Of a stretch of DNA of 64,000 bases, positions 51,882 through 61,349 are shown piece after piece. This stretch comes from UMGS1370 sp963557065 (GTDB lineage: Bacteria; Bacillota; Clostridia; Lachnospirales; Lachnospiraceae). Position 1 is the stretch's first letter. Each line of letters starts with the position of its first letter. The position numbers and the translations under genes are program-made. The stretch covers positions 7,761 to 71,760 of the forward strand of contig CAUWCT010000044.1 in assembly GCA_963557065.1 (NCBI GenBank), written 5' to 3'. The notes beneath the pieces were generated by a model, which made no database searches, had not been told where the DNA came from, and was given only the letters and a program-made list of their open reading frames with translations.

Positions 51882-52575
51882 AATCATATAATTTTCCGTA
51901 AATCTCTTCGGAAAGAGCATCTACATAGGTCTGATCCGGAAGATCATGATTGGTAATCAGGTAATCCTGAATCAGTTCATAGCGTTTCAGGCTTAATTCT
52001 TCAGGAGACAGAGCGGCCGCTGTTTCGCCTAAGGCATTGTCCAGATCCTGGGCGGTATACGTATCTGTAAACCACTGAATGATGGAACGGGTCCGTTCCT
52101 TTTCCTTGGAAACTTCAGGAAGAAACGTTTTTGCAGAGCGGGATGTTTTTATTGCAATCGCCAGAGCTCCGACAGCAATCAGGGTCAGAGCCAGTTTTAC
52201 CATAGCAGGAAGAGGGAAAACATTCAGCCAGGAAAGGGCTGCGCCTGCTGCACAAAGCCCCCCTACCAGATAAAAAGCAGAGGCGGAGGATTTCATGTCT
52301 TCATATTTTTGAGCAGCATCTACATAAACGCCGGGATGGACATAGGCTTTTTTTGCCAGTTCTGCCGGACTTTCAGAAGAATCCGATTCATCCTGGGATG
52401 AGCTGTCATCAGACTCCGCTTCCATCATGGCTTTAAAAGCCTCCATCTGTTTGGCCATTTCTTCTTTTTTCGCAGCTTTGTAAGCTTCTTCCGATTCATA
52501 TAAAGGGCTGCCGCAGTCGCTGCAGACGGTAATTCCCTTCACAAACTCCATATCACATTTTGGACAGTAGGGCAT
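51880..52575 (-). CDS. Zinc-ribbon membrane protein of unknown function
   Basis: A 231-residue protein with an N-terminal zinc ribbon (Cys4, Cys7, Cys18, Cys21), a charged Lys/Glu and Ser/Asp-rich linker, two membrane segments (about 100-145) and a soluble C-terminal helical domain. Similar zinc-ribbon plus membrane proteins are common and uncharacterised in Lachnospiraceae. ATG at 52575 has AAAAAGGAG before it. It is convergent with the sugar kinase gene. Confidence 0.75.
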   Translation of the reverse strand: MPYCPKCDMEFVKGITVCSDCGSPLYESEEAYKAAKKEEMAKQMEAFKAMMEAESDDSSSQDESDSSESPAELAKKAYVHPGVYVDAAQKYEDMKSSASAFYLVGGLCAAGAALSWLNVFPLPAMVKLALTLIAVGALAIAIKTSRSAKTFLPEVSKEKERTRSIIQWFTDTYTAQDLDNALGETAAALSPEELSLKRYELIQDYLITNHDLPDQTYVDALSEEIYGKLYD

Positions 52576-52662
52576 AATCAATTCTCCTTTTTAATCGTAT
52601 TCAGTAATGGTACACAACTCTGATAGTATTATAAAGGAGATTGGGAATTTCGTCCAGCAGGG

Positions 52663-52717
52663 ATTTCCGGCATCCGCTACAAGCGGACAGGAAGGTGCAT
52701 GGTGGCTGAACGGTTAC
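52663..52717. repeat. Decayed right half of the MITE family
   Basis: The right-end hairpin (TTCC...GCATCCGC with GCGGACAGGAA) and terminal repeat GGTGGCTGAACGGTTAC match copies 1 and 2. The left half and a target duplication are missing. It lies in the upstream region of the ABC exporter gene. Confidence 0.65.
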
Positions 52718-52809
52718 GATTTCTGCTTGAAAGAAGAAAATTAGGACTGTTCGGTTTAGCAAATGTATGATAAAATATAGATACTCAGACTGTTAAAAGA
52801 GGAAAAAAT

Positions 52810-54561
52810 ATGAAGACAACAAAACTTTTAAAACGTTTTATTCCGTATTACCGGAAATACGTGGGCATTCTGGCAATGGATCTGTTCTGCGCATCTTTAA
52901 CGACAGTGTGCGAGATGGTATTTCCATTGATTCTGCGCTATATCACCAATGAGGGGATGCGGGATCTGGCGTCCCTGACAGTAGGAGTGGTGGGGAAAGC
53001 CGCTCTTTTCTATTTGGTATTAAGAGTGATTGATGCCCTGGCTTACTTTTATATGGCTTATACCGGTCATATTATGGGAGCAAAGATTGAGACAGATATG
53101 AGGCAGGATGCATTTTGCCACCTTCAGAAACTGTCGGACAGCTATTACAGCAATACCAAAGTGGGACAGATTATGTCCCGAATCACCAGCGATCTGTTTG
53201 ATATTACAGAGTTTTCCCACCACTGCCCGGAAGAATTTTTTATTGCATTTGTAAAAATTGCAGTATCATTTCTGATTTTGTCCCAGATTAATTTGCTGCT
53301 TACAGTGATTATTTTTATCTTTATTCCGATCATGACTATATCCTGTTCTTACTTTAATCTGCGGGTGAGGAAGGCGTTTAAGCAGCAGCGGGTCCATGTG
53401 GGCGAGTTAAATGCCAGGATTGAGGACAGTCTGCTGGGGAACCGGGTCGTGCGTGCCTTTGCCAATGAAGACGTGGAGATTGAGAAATTTCAAAAGGACA
53501 ATCTGAATTTTCTGGATATTAAAAAATCCACCTATTTTTATATGGCGTCTTTCCAGGATACAGTCCGGGTTTTTGACGGGATTATGTACCTGGTGGTTGT
53601 TTTGGCAGGCGGTATTTTTATGGTAAAAGGACTGATTGCTCCGGGAGATCTGGTAGCGTATACGCTGTATGTCACTACTCTTCTGGCAACGATCCGCCGG
53701 ATCATTGAGTTTGCAGAGCAGTTCCAGAGAGGGATCACAGGAGTGGAGCGGTTCGTGGAAATTATGGATGCAGAGATTGACATCTTTGATGAGCCGGACG
53801 CAGAGTCTCTTGATGAGGTAAAAGGGGAAATATGCTTTGACCATGTAAGTTTTGAGTACCCGGATGATCACAATAAGGTTTTGGACAACATTAATCTGAC
53901 TATCCGAAAAGGAGAAAAAGTAGCGCTAGTAGGGCCTTCCGGAGGAGGGAAGACCACGCTCTGCAATCTGATTCCCAGATTTTACGACACCACAGACGGA
54001 ACCATTTCCATTGACGGAACGGATATTCGGCAGGTGACCTTAAAGAGCCTGCGATCCAATATTGGTGTTGTTCAGCAGGATGTCTACCTGTTTTCCGGTA
54101 CAGTAGCAGAAAATATTGCTTACGGAAAACCGGGAGCAGGCAGAGAAGAAGTGATAAAGGCCGCCAGACTGGCAGGCGCTCATGAGTTTATTATGGGACT
54201 GAAAGATGGCTATGACACCTATGTAGGCGAGCGGGGCGTGAAGCTTTCGGGAGGACAGAAACAGAGAATCAGCATTGCCAGAGTATTTTTAAAGAATCCA
54301 TCGGTTTTGATTCTGGATGAAGCGACTTCTGCGCTGGACAATGAGAGTGAGCATCTGGTCTCCCAGTCCCTTGACAAGCTGGCGGAGGGTCGGACGACTT
54401 TGACCATTGCCCACAGGCTTTCTACGATTCGCAATGCGGATCGGATTCTGGTTTTGTCCGGCAATCATATTGTAGAAGAAGGCAGCCATGATGAATTAAT
54501 GCAGGAAAAAGGAATGTATTATCAGCTTTATACATCCGCGAATGGAATGAATGAAGCATAA
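52810..54561 (+). CDS. ABC exporter, fused permease-ATPase
   Basis: A 583-residue half-transporter with six membrane segments (about 15-315) and a C-terminal ATPase with Walker A GPSGGGKTT, signature LSGGQKQRISIAR and Walker B VLILDEATSALD. It would work as a homodimer, exporting lipids, peptides or drugs; substrate unknown. AAAAGAGGAAAAAAT precedes the ATG. The upstream region contains a decayed MITE end. Confidence 0.93.
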   Translation: MKTTKLLKRFIPYYRKYVGILAMDLFCASLTTVCEMVFPLILRYITNEGMRDLASLTVGVVGKAALFYLVLRVIDALAYFYMAYTGHIMGAKIETDMRQDAFCHLQKLSDSYYSNTKVGQIMSRITSDLFDITEFSHHCPEEFFIAFVKIAVSFLILSQINLLLTVIIFIFIPIMTISCSYFNLRVRKAFKQQRVHVGELNARIEDSLLGNRVVRAFANEDVEIEKFQKDNLNFLDIKKSTYFYMASFQDTVRVFDGIMYLVVVLAGGIFMVKGLIAPGDLVAYTLYVTTLLATIRRIIEFAEQFQRGITGVERFVEIMDAEIDIFDEPDAESLDEVKGEICFDHVSFEYPDDHNKVLDNINLTIRKGEKVALVGPSGGGKTTLCNLIPRFYDTTDGTISIDGTDIRQVTLKSLRSNIGVVQQDVYLFSGTVAENIAYGKPGAGREEVIKAARLAGAHEFIMGLKDGYDTYVGERGVKLSGGQKQRISIARVFLKNPSVLILDEATSALDNESEHLVSQSLDKLAEGRTTLTIAHRLSTIRNADRILVLSGNHIVEEGSHDELMQEKGMYYQLYTSANGMNEA

Positions 54562-54573
54562 GAGGAGAATGAT

Positions 54574-55437
54574 ATGAAAATAGCGATTGTTACAGACAGC
54601 AACAGCGGAATTACGCAAAATCAGGCAAAGGAGTTAGGCGTTTCAGTAATTCCCATGCCATTTATGATTAATGATAAAACTTATTATGAAGATATTACGC
54701 TGACACAGGAGCAGTTTTACGAGGAGTTACAAAAAGATGCCAATATTTCCACTTCCCAGCCTTCACCGGAAGAAGTGATGAATTTGTGGAACGATCTTTT
54801 AAAGGAATATGACGAGATTGTCCACATTCCCATGTCCAGTTCTCTTTCCGGCTCCTGTCAGACAGCTATGATGCTGGCAGAAGAGTTTGAGGGAAAAGTC
54901 CATGTGGTAGATAATCAGAGGATTTCTGTTACCCAGTATCAGTCTGTCCTGGATGCACAGAAGATGGTCCAAAAGGGGTATACTGCCGGGGAAATTAAAA
55001 AGAAACTGGAAGAGACAAGGGCGGACAGCGTAATTTTTATCACCGTAGATACCTTAAAATATTTAAAGAAAGGCGGGCGGATCACTCCGGCTGCAGCCGC
55101 TCTCGGTACGCTTTTGCGTATTAAGCCGGTGCTTATTATTGAGGGAGGGAAGCTGGATGCGTTTTCCAAGGCGAGGACGGCAAAGCAGGCAAAAGCCACC
55201 ATGCTTTCAGCTCTGGCTAAAGAGATGGAGGTACGTCTGGGAGATAAGGATGCAAAACATATGTATCTGCAGATAGCCCATACAGCGAACCAGGAGATGG
55301 CAGAGGAACTGAAAAAAGAACTGGAACTTTTGTATCCGCAGGCCCCGATTCATATGGATCCCCTTTCTTTAAGCGTTGCCTGCCATATCGGCCCCGGAGC
55401 CTTCGCAGTCGCCTGCACAAAGATGCTGGATATTTAG
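54574..55437 (+). CDS. DegV-family fatty-acid-binding protein
   Basis: A 287-residue protein with the DegV start IAIVTDSNSGI, SSSLSGSCQTA near residue 90, and FITVDTLKYLKKGGRI. DegV/FakB proteins bind fatty acids and present them to the FakA kinase. No FakA gene is in the window. It follows the exporter gene by 12 bases. Confidence 0.94.
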   Translation: MKIAIVTDSNSGITQNQAKELGVSVIPMPFMINDKTYYEDITLTQEQFYEELQKDANISTSQPSPEEVMNLWNDLLKEYDEIVHIPMSSSLSGSCQTAMMLAEEFEGKVHVVDNQRISVTQYQSVLDAQKMVQKGYTAGEIKKKLEETRADSVIFITVDTLKYLKKGGRITPAAAALGTLLRIKPVLIIEGGKLDAFSKARTAKQAKATMLSALAKEMEVRLGDKDAKHMYLQIAHTANQEMAEELKKELELLYPQAPIHMDPLSLSVACHIGPGAFAVACTKMLDI

Positions 55438-55456
55438 GCCTGATGAAAGGATAATG

Positions 55457-56905
55457 ATGATTGGATGGATAAAAAAGCAGAAAACATCCTGGCCTCCTAC
55501 ATTCAGCGTAGCAGTTCCCCTTGTACTGATTATTCTGGCGGTAGGGATGTTTCCAATCCTTCTTCAGGGGATTTTTCTGTCAGGAACAGTCCGTCAGAGC
55601 CAGATTGACAACAGGCGGGCAGAGGTGCTCAATCAGTGCAAAATTATCAGCAGCAAGATGACCAGAGCCGGTTATTTTTCTCCGGAATACCAGGACATAA
55701 AACTAAACATGGAAATGGAAGTTGCGGCTGACATTTTTAATGGCCGGATTGTCATTGTGGACAAAAGCTACCGGATTGTGAAGGATACCTTTGGACTTGC
55801 AGAAGGCCGGTTAAACATTGCAGAAGAGATAATCCTCTGCTTTCAGGGAGAGATGAGCAATGTCTATAATGAGGAAAAAAACTATTTTGTACAGACCGTT
55901 CCCATTTACCATGATATGTCGGAAAAGAAAATAGACGGGGTCATGATGGTGGCTGCTTCCACAGAAAGCCTTAACTCGGTAAAAGATTCCATCAAAGAAA
56001 AATCCCGCTTTTTTGAGCTGATTGCGATTTTGATTCTTGCAGTTACCGCAGCAGCCATGGCCCGATTTTTACTTGAGCCCTTCCGAAACCTGGCCAGGAT
56101 GCTGGAAAAGGCAGCAGAGGGAGATTTGGATACAGAGATTGAGGAAGGAACGTATCTGGAGACCAAAAGGATTTCCGATGCGATCCGCCGGACCATGGGG
56201 AAATTAAAGGCAGTGGATAAATCCAGACAGGAATTTGTATCCAATGTTTCCCACGAGCTGAAAACGCCTATTACATCCATTCGGGTACTGGCAGATTCGC
56301 TGATGGGGATGGAAGAGGTTCCGGTAGAACTGTATCAGGAGTTTATGCAGGATATTTCGGATGAGATTGACAGGGAAAGCAAGATCATTGACGATCTGCT
56401 CGCTTTGGTCAAGATGAATAAATCAGCGGCAGATATGAATATTTCTCAGGTGAGCATCAATGATCTGCTGGGCCTGATTTTAAAGAGAATCCGCCCGATT
56501 GCCCAGAAACGCAATATCGAACTGATACTGGAGAGTATTCGGGAAGTAACGGCTGAAGTAGATGAAGTAAAGCTTTCGCTGGCGCTTAACAATCTGGTGG
56601 AAAACGCAGTAAAATACAATGTAGAAGACGGCTGGGTCAGGGTAACTCTGGACGCAGACCACAAGTATTTTTACATCAAAGTATCTGACTCGGGCATTGG
56701 GATTCCGGAAGAATTTCAGGAACTTATTTTTGAGCGTTTTTACCGGGTGGATAAGGCGCGATCCAGAGAGACCGGAGGTACAGGACTGGGACTTTCCATT
56801 ACCAAAAATGTCATCTTGATGCACCAGGGAATCATAAAAGTAGAAAGCAGAGAGGGAGAGGGAACTACCTTTTCCCTTCGGATTCCTTTAACTTATATCC
56901 AATGA
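55457..56905 (+). CDS. Sensor histidine kinase without a neighbouring response regulator
   Basis: A 482-residue membrane kinase: first membrane segment about 17-40, an extracellular sensor of about 150 residues, second segment about 197-218, HAMP (about 220-270), HisKA with the phosphorylated His in VSNVSHELKTPITSIR, and an HATPase domain (VENAVKYN, DSGIGIPEE, GTGLGLSI). The second of two adjacent ATGs (55457) is preferred because it lies six bases after GAAAGG. Layout is like WalK/VicK or PhoR kinases. The genes on both sides are DegV and a GerMN lipoprotein, so the cognate regulator must be elsewhere. Confidence 0.9.
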   Translation: MIGWIKKQKTSWPPTFSVAVPLVLIILAVGMFPILLQGIFLSGTVRQSQIDNRRAEVLNQCKIISSKMTRAGYFSPEYQDIKLNMEMEVAADIFNGRIVIVDKSYRIVKDTFGLAEGRLNIAEEIILCFQGEMSNVYNEEKNYFVQTVPIYHDMSEKKIDGVMMVAASTESLNSVKDSIKEKSRFFELIAILILAVTAAAMARFLLEPFRNLARMLEKAAEGDLDTEIEEGTYLETKRISDAIRRTMGKLKAVDKSRQEFVSNVSHELKTPITSIRVLADSLMGMEEVPVELYQEFMQDISDEIDRESKIIDDLLALVKMNKSAADMNISQVSINDLLGLILKRIRPIAQKRNIELILESIREVTAEVDEVKLSLALNNLVENAVKYNVEDGWVRVTLDADHKYFYIKVSDSGIGIPEEFQELIFERFYRVDKARSRETGGTGLGLSITKNVILMHQGIIKVESREGEGTTFSLRIPLTYIQ

Positions 56906-56922
56906 AAGACGGGAGGTGTAAG

Positions 56923-57864
56923 ATGAAAAGGATATGGATATGGGCTGTCTGTTTGTCTTTGCTGCTTTTTTTGGGAGGATGCGGCAGGAAACAGGAGGAG
57001 TCCCCTCAGGAAGGGGTTTACCAGATTTACTATCTCAATACTTCCGGAACCAAACTGGTCCCCATGGAGTACCATCCCACAGCACAGCAGGGAGATACAA
57101 AAGCGCTGATAGAGGAGTTGATGCAGCAGTTTGTTCAGGTTCCGGCAGACTTTGACGGTCAGACAGCTCTTGGGGAAAAGGTTTTCCTGCAGCGTTATGT
57201 ACTGGATGAAACGGTTTTGTATCTCTATTTTGATTCCAATTATATGCTGATGAATCCTACCAGGGAGATTTTGTGCCGGGCAGCGTTAGCCAAGCTGTTT
57301 ACTCAGATTCCGGGAATTGAATATATTAATATTTACAGTGGAGAACAGCCCGTTGTGGATGCCGGAGGAAATCCGGTGGGGATGATGTGTGCTGCTGATT
57401 TTATAGAGAGCATCAGCGATGTCAACGGATTTGAAGAGTCAGAACTTACGCTGTATTTTACAGATGAAAGCGGAAGCGTGCTGCGGGAGGAAAAGCGGCA
57501 GGTGATTCACAGCATCAACACCTCGCTGGAACGGCTGGTAATCGAGGAACTTATCTATGGGCCGGAGCAGGAAGGATTAATGCCTACATTGCCGCCGGAC
57601 ACAAAGCTGTTAAATATTTCCACAACTGATAATATCTGTTATGTAAATTTTGACAGCAGTTTCCTGAAAAATTCTCTGAATGTAAAAGAATATATCCCTG
57701 TGTATTCCATTGTCAACAGTCTGGTAGAAAATACAGATGTCAACAGAGTTCAAATCCTGGTCAACGGGGCCAGCGACGGTTTATTAAAAGAGGTATTTCC
57801 TCTGAACCGGCTGTTTGAACAAAATATGGATTATATTATGAAAGAAGAGCAGCAGGGGGAGTAA
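56923..57864 (+). CDS. GerMN-domain lipoprotein
   Basis: A 313-residue lipoprotein with a lipobox at LFLGGC near residue 20. Two GerMN-type domains are visible (about 70-160 and 195-290, with TAKLFTQIPGIEYINI and SIVNSLVENTDVNRVQILVNG). Such domains occur in spore-germination protein GerM and in lipoproteins next to sensor kinases such as LpqB with MtrB, where they tune the kinase. ATG at 56923 with GGGAGGTGTAAG is chosen over the ATG at 56902. It follows the kinase by 17 bases, which fits a kinase-accessory role. Confidence 0.87.
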   Translation: MKRIWIWAVCLSLLLFLGGCGRKQEESPQEGVYQIYYLNTSGTKLVPMEYHPTAQQGDTKALIEELMQQFVQVPADFDGQTALGEKVFLQRYVLDETVLYLYFDSNYMLMNPTREILCRAALAKLFTQIPGIEYINIYSGEQPVVDAGGNPVGMMCAADFIESISDVNGFEESELTLYFTDESGSVLREEKRQVIHSINTSLERLVIEELIYGPEQEGLMPTLPPDTKLLNISTTDNICYVNFDSSFLKNSLNVKEYIPVYSIVNSLVENTDVNRVQILVNGASDGLLKEVFPLNRLFEQNMDYIMKEEQQGE

Positions 57865-57865
57865 G

Positions 57866-58846
57866 GTGCAGACACTTAACGAAGACTTAAAATCAGGAAC
57901 GTTTAAAACCGTTTATCTGCTGTTCGGAGATGAAGGTTTTTTGAAAAAAAGTTACAAAAACCGCTTAAAAGACAAAATTACCGGCGGTGATACGATGAAT
58001 TACAACTACTACGAGGGAAAAGGCATAAATGTCAATGAGATCATCGGCCTTGCAGAGACAATGCCGTTTTTTGCAAAAAAACGGTTGATCCTAATCGAGG
58101 ACAGCGGTTTTTTTAAAGGCGGTGCAGAGGAACTGGCGGCCTATCTTCCGTCTGTTCCGGAGACTGCCTGCCTGCTGTTTGTAGAGTCTGAGGTGGACAA
58201 GCGAAGCAAGATGTATAAAGCAGTGAAAAAGGCAGGATATGCGGCGGAACTGAAACACCAGGACGCCTCCCAGCTTGCCAGGTGGGCGGCCGGGATTCTG
58301 GCAAAAGAGGGGCGGAAAATCACAGAGAGAACCATGGCTCTGTTTTTAAGTAAAACAGGGGATGATATGGACAATATCCGGATGGAACTGGAAAAACTGA
58401 TTAGCTATACCATGGGCCGGGATGTGATTACGGAACAGGATATAGAAGATATCTGTACGGTCCAGGCCGAAAATCAGATATTTGATATGATCTCGTTTCT
58501 GGCAGCAGGTCAGACCAGAAAAGCCATGGACTTATATGAAGATCTCCTGACCTTAAAGGAACCGCCCATGCGGATTCTGTTTCTTATTGCCAGACAGTTC
58601 AATCAGATTTTGCAGGTAAAAGAACTGATGGGAAAAGGCATGGATCGATCCGCTATTGCAGGAAAAATGAAACTTCAGCCCTTTATTGTGGGAAAGGTAC
58701 AGGCGCAGGCCAGGGTATTTTCAAGGGATCAGATCCTTTCTTATGTGGAGTTTTGTGTTCAGATGGAAGAAGATGTAAAAACAGGGCGTCTTTCGGATCG
58801 TCTGGCAGTAGAATTGTTATTGACAAAGGAGTACAGGAACAAATAA
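57866..58846 (+). CDS. holA: DNA polymerase III delta subunit
   Basis: A clamp-loader subunit that opens the beta clamp. The 326-residue protein has the N-terminal FKTVYLLFGDEGFLKKSYKN and the closing domain III helices of the family (RLSDRLAVELLL). Start is GTG at 57866, one base after the previous stop, with AGGGGGAG upstream. It lies two bases before comEC, a common pairing in Firmicutes. Confidence 0.93.
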   Translation: MQTLNEDLKSGTFKTVYLLFGDEGFLKKSYKNRLKDKITGGDTMNYNYYEGKGINVNEIIGLAETMPFFAKKRLILIEDSGFFKGGAEELAAYLPSVPETACLLFVESEVDKRSKMYKAVKKAGYAAELKHQDASQLARWAAGILAKEGRKITERTMALFLSKTGDDMDNIRMELEKLISYTMGRDVITEQDIEDICTVQAENQIFDMISFLAAGQTRKAMDLYEDLLTLKEPPMRILFLIARQFNQILQVKELMGKGMDRSAIAGKMKLQPFIVGKVQAQARVFSRDQILSYVEFCVQMEEDVKTGRLSDRLAVELLLTKEYRNK

Positions 58847-58848
58847 AT

Positions 58849-61275
58849 ATGAAACGGCCATTTTTCGTGATTGCAGCGGGGTTCGTACTTGGAGAGGTAT
58901 TTGCTCTGCAGATGAAGATGGCAGGAATGGCAGCGCAGTCCATTGTGATGGCAGCGCTTTTTGCAGCGTGGTTTGCTGTGCAGATTCTTCAGACAAAAGG
59001 CAGAGGCTTAAAAAGGCTTCTGCCTTTTTGCGCTGTAGTGATCGGTGTCGGGTTTGGCTTTTGGACGGCAGAAAAGCAGATTTCAAGCTTGGATGAGCAG
59101 GAAAAATGGGTTTTGGAAAGAAGCGGTGAGGTCACATTCTTCGGCCGTCTTGATAAGCTGGAAACCAGTGAAAACGGATGGGAATTTTGGATTACAGATA
59201 TAACGGATGAGAATGGAATGCCGGGACCGGATCGGCTTGCAGTACAGATGGATGAATCAGAACAGACAGAGGAAGAATTTTGGATTGGCATGAGAATATC
59301 TGTAACCGGACGTTTAAGCCCCATAGAAAGGGCGCGAAATCCAGGGGAGTTTGACTACCGTTTGTACCAGCTTTCCAGAAACATTACCGGACAGATACAA
59401 GGGGAGACGTGCAGGGCGATTGACAGAGAGAGCATTCCGTATCGGAATTTTTTGCTTCATCTCAGAAGAAAATGGAGCGCCCTTTTGGGAGAGATCTGTC
59501 CGCCAAAAGAGGCAGGACTGTTTCGCTCCGTTCTGCTGGGGGAAAAGAAAAGCCTGGATACTCAGATAAGAAAGCTGTATCAGCAAAGCGGTATCGCCCA
59601 TCTTCTGGCGATCAGCGGTCTTCATCTTTCTATTTTAGGCATGGGATTTTACAAAGGATTAAAGAAGGCAGGCGCATCCATAGAAGTGGGGGCAGTTCTC
59701 GCCTGTATTCTGGTACTCTCTTATGGAGAACTGATCGGGGCCTTTGGTTCCGCAAAGCGGGCTGTTTTTATGATGATCTGCGGATTTTTTGCAGACATCT
59801 GCAGAAGAACCTATGATCCTCTGACTGCGCTGGGACTGGCGGCAGTATATATTTCCTGGGAATATCCCTATCAGCTTTTGCAAAGCGGATTTCAGTTATC
59901 TTTTGGAGCGGTGTTGGGGATTTGTCTTTTGGGAATTTCAGGGAAAGGGAACGAGGAGGAAAAACAGAAAGAAAGGCAAAAATTAAAAGAAAAAACAAAA
60001 CAGAAAGCAAAAAAGGACTGGCTGAGAAGATGCCTGTCCGGTTTGGGAAAAAGTATGAAAGATGGGATGGCAGTGAGTCTGGCGGTTCAGGCAGCAACTC
60101 TTCCCATTGTGGCCTTCCACTTTTTTAAAATCCCTGTGTACGGCATGTTTCTGAATCTGTTTGTGATTCCCCTGATGGCGTATGTGCTGTATTTTGGGAT
60201 TGGGGGGATTGTGCTGGGGAGTGTGAATATGGCCGTCGGGGCAGCAGTCATCTGGACGGGCAGCAGGATTTTAGAATTATATGAAGGTTTAAGCGTATGG
60301 GTGTCTTCTCTGCCGGGCAATCAGTTTCTGGTGGGAAGGCCGGACTGGGAAGAGATTCTTCTGTACTATGTATGTCTGCTGGCCGGACGCTGTGGGGCCG
60401 GAACGTCTGTCAGACGTTTGTGGATATTGCTTGCTGCTGCAGTTTTGTCAGGGCCTCTTTTATTAAAATGCCAGCCGCCTTCAGGGCTTTTGGTTACGTG
60501 CTTAGACGTGGGACAGGGAGACGGAATTGTATTCCAGTCGGAGGATACAGTGATTTTAGTGGACGGAGGCAGTACGGATCAGAAACATCTGGGTACAAGG
60601 ACGCTCATACCTTTTTTAGAGAGCCGGGCCATTGAAGAAATTGATTACGCCATTGTCAGCCATGGGGACAATGATCACATCAGCGGATTAAAAACATTGA
60701 TGGAAGAACAAACCATAAAGGTATCCGGCCTTCTGCTTCCGGCACATGGAAAAGGCCAGGAGATTTACAAAGAACTGGAGACGCTAGCCAAAGCACAAAA
60801 GGGGCAGGTTTTTTACATTGGGCAGAACGATTCCATAGAGGGAGAAAAGGAAGGTCTTTCTTTGATCTGTCTGTATCCGGCGGTTCCCGGAAAGGGGCAG
60901 AAATTGATAGAGGAGAAGAACGATCACTCTCTGGTAATGTTTGCAGAGTACGGAGAGTTTTCCATGATTTTGACAGGAGATTTGGGAAGTTTGGGGGAGG
61001 AGGCCATGCTTTCCCAGATAGAGATTCCAAAGACACTTGTGTTAAAAGCAGGACACCATGGTTCCAGAGAGAGCACCAGTCCCAGGTTTTTGGAGGCTCT
61101 TAACCCGCAGATGGCAGTCATTTCCTGTGGGAGAGAAAATTCTTACGGACACCCCCACAAGGAAACCATAGAGCGGCTAAAGGAGAGAAACATCAGGACA
61201 TGGATTACGGCAGAATCCGGAGCAGTGGAATTGTGGACGGACGGAAAAAGAGTAAAGAAAAGTTCCTGGAAATAA
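58849..61275 (+). CDS. comEC: DNA internalization competence protein ComEC/Rec2
   Basis: An 808-residue membrane protein forming the channel for single-stranded DNA uptake. It has an N-terminal OB-like domain (about 60-200), the competence membrane domain (about 225-540, HLLAISGLHLSILGMGFY) and a C-terminal metallo-beta-lactamase domain (SHGDNDHISGLK, GDLG, LKAGHHGSRES). Residues about 390-420 are a run of Lys/Glu/Gln that forms a charged cytoplasmic loop. ATG at 58849 follows holA by two bases. All domains are intact, though no other competence genes are here. Confidence 0.94.
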   Translation: MKRPFFVIAAGFVLGEVFALQMKMAGMAAQSIVMAALFAAWFAVQILQTKGRGLKRLLPFCAVVIGVGFGFWTAEKQISSLDEQEKWVLERSGEVTFFGRLDKLETSENGWEFWITDITDENGMPGPDRLAVQMDESEQTEEEFWIGMRISVTGRLSPIERARNPGEFDYRLYQLSRNITGQIQGETCRAIDRESIPYRNFLLHLRRKWSALLGEICPPKEAGLFRSVLLGEKKSLDTQIRKLYQQSGIAHLLAISGLHLSILGMGFYKGLKKAGASIEVGAVLACILVLSYGELIGAFGSAKRAVFMMICGFFADICRRTYDPLTALGLAAVYISWEYPYQLLQSGFQLSFGAVLGICLLGISGKGNEEEKQKERQKLKEKTKQKAKKDWLRRCLSGLGKSMKDGMAVSLAVQAATLPIVAFHFFKIPVYGMFLNLFVIPLMAYVLYFGIGGIVLGSVNMAVGAAVIWTGSRILELYEGLSVWVSSLPGNQFLVGRPDWEEILLYYVCLLAGRCGAGTSVRRLWILLAAAVLSGPLLLKCQPPSGLLVTCLDVGQGDGIVFQSEDTVILVDGGSTDQKHLGTRTLIPFLESRAIEEIDYAIVSHGDNDHISGLKTLMEEQTIKVSGLLLPAHGKGQEIYKELETLAKAQKGQVFYIGQNDSIEGEKEGLSLICLYPAVPGKGQKLIEEKNDHSLVMFAEYGEFSMILTGDLGSLGEEAMLSQIEIPKTLVLKAGHHGSRESTSPRFLEALNPQMAVISCGRENSYGHPHKETIERLKERNIRTWITAESGAVELWTDGKRVKKSSWK

Positions 61276-61278
61276 ATA

Positions 61279-61333
61279 TTGACCGTTTGGTCTGTTTGTG
61301 TTATAGTGTAGAAAACAGACCAAGTGGTCTAAA
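61279..61333 (+). promoter_or_regulatory. Promoter and overlapping operator of the TetR-MATE operon
   Basis: TTGACC (61279-61284) and TATAGT (61302-61307) are 17 bases apart. TTGGTCTGTTT (61287-61297) and AAACAGACCAA (61313-61323) form an 11-base inverted repeat astride the -10 box, and AGACCAAGTGGTCT follows. GACCA-type half-sites are common TetR-family targets, so autorepression is likely. Confidence 0.75.
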
Positions 61334-61349
61334 AAATTGAGGTGAGGAT

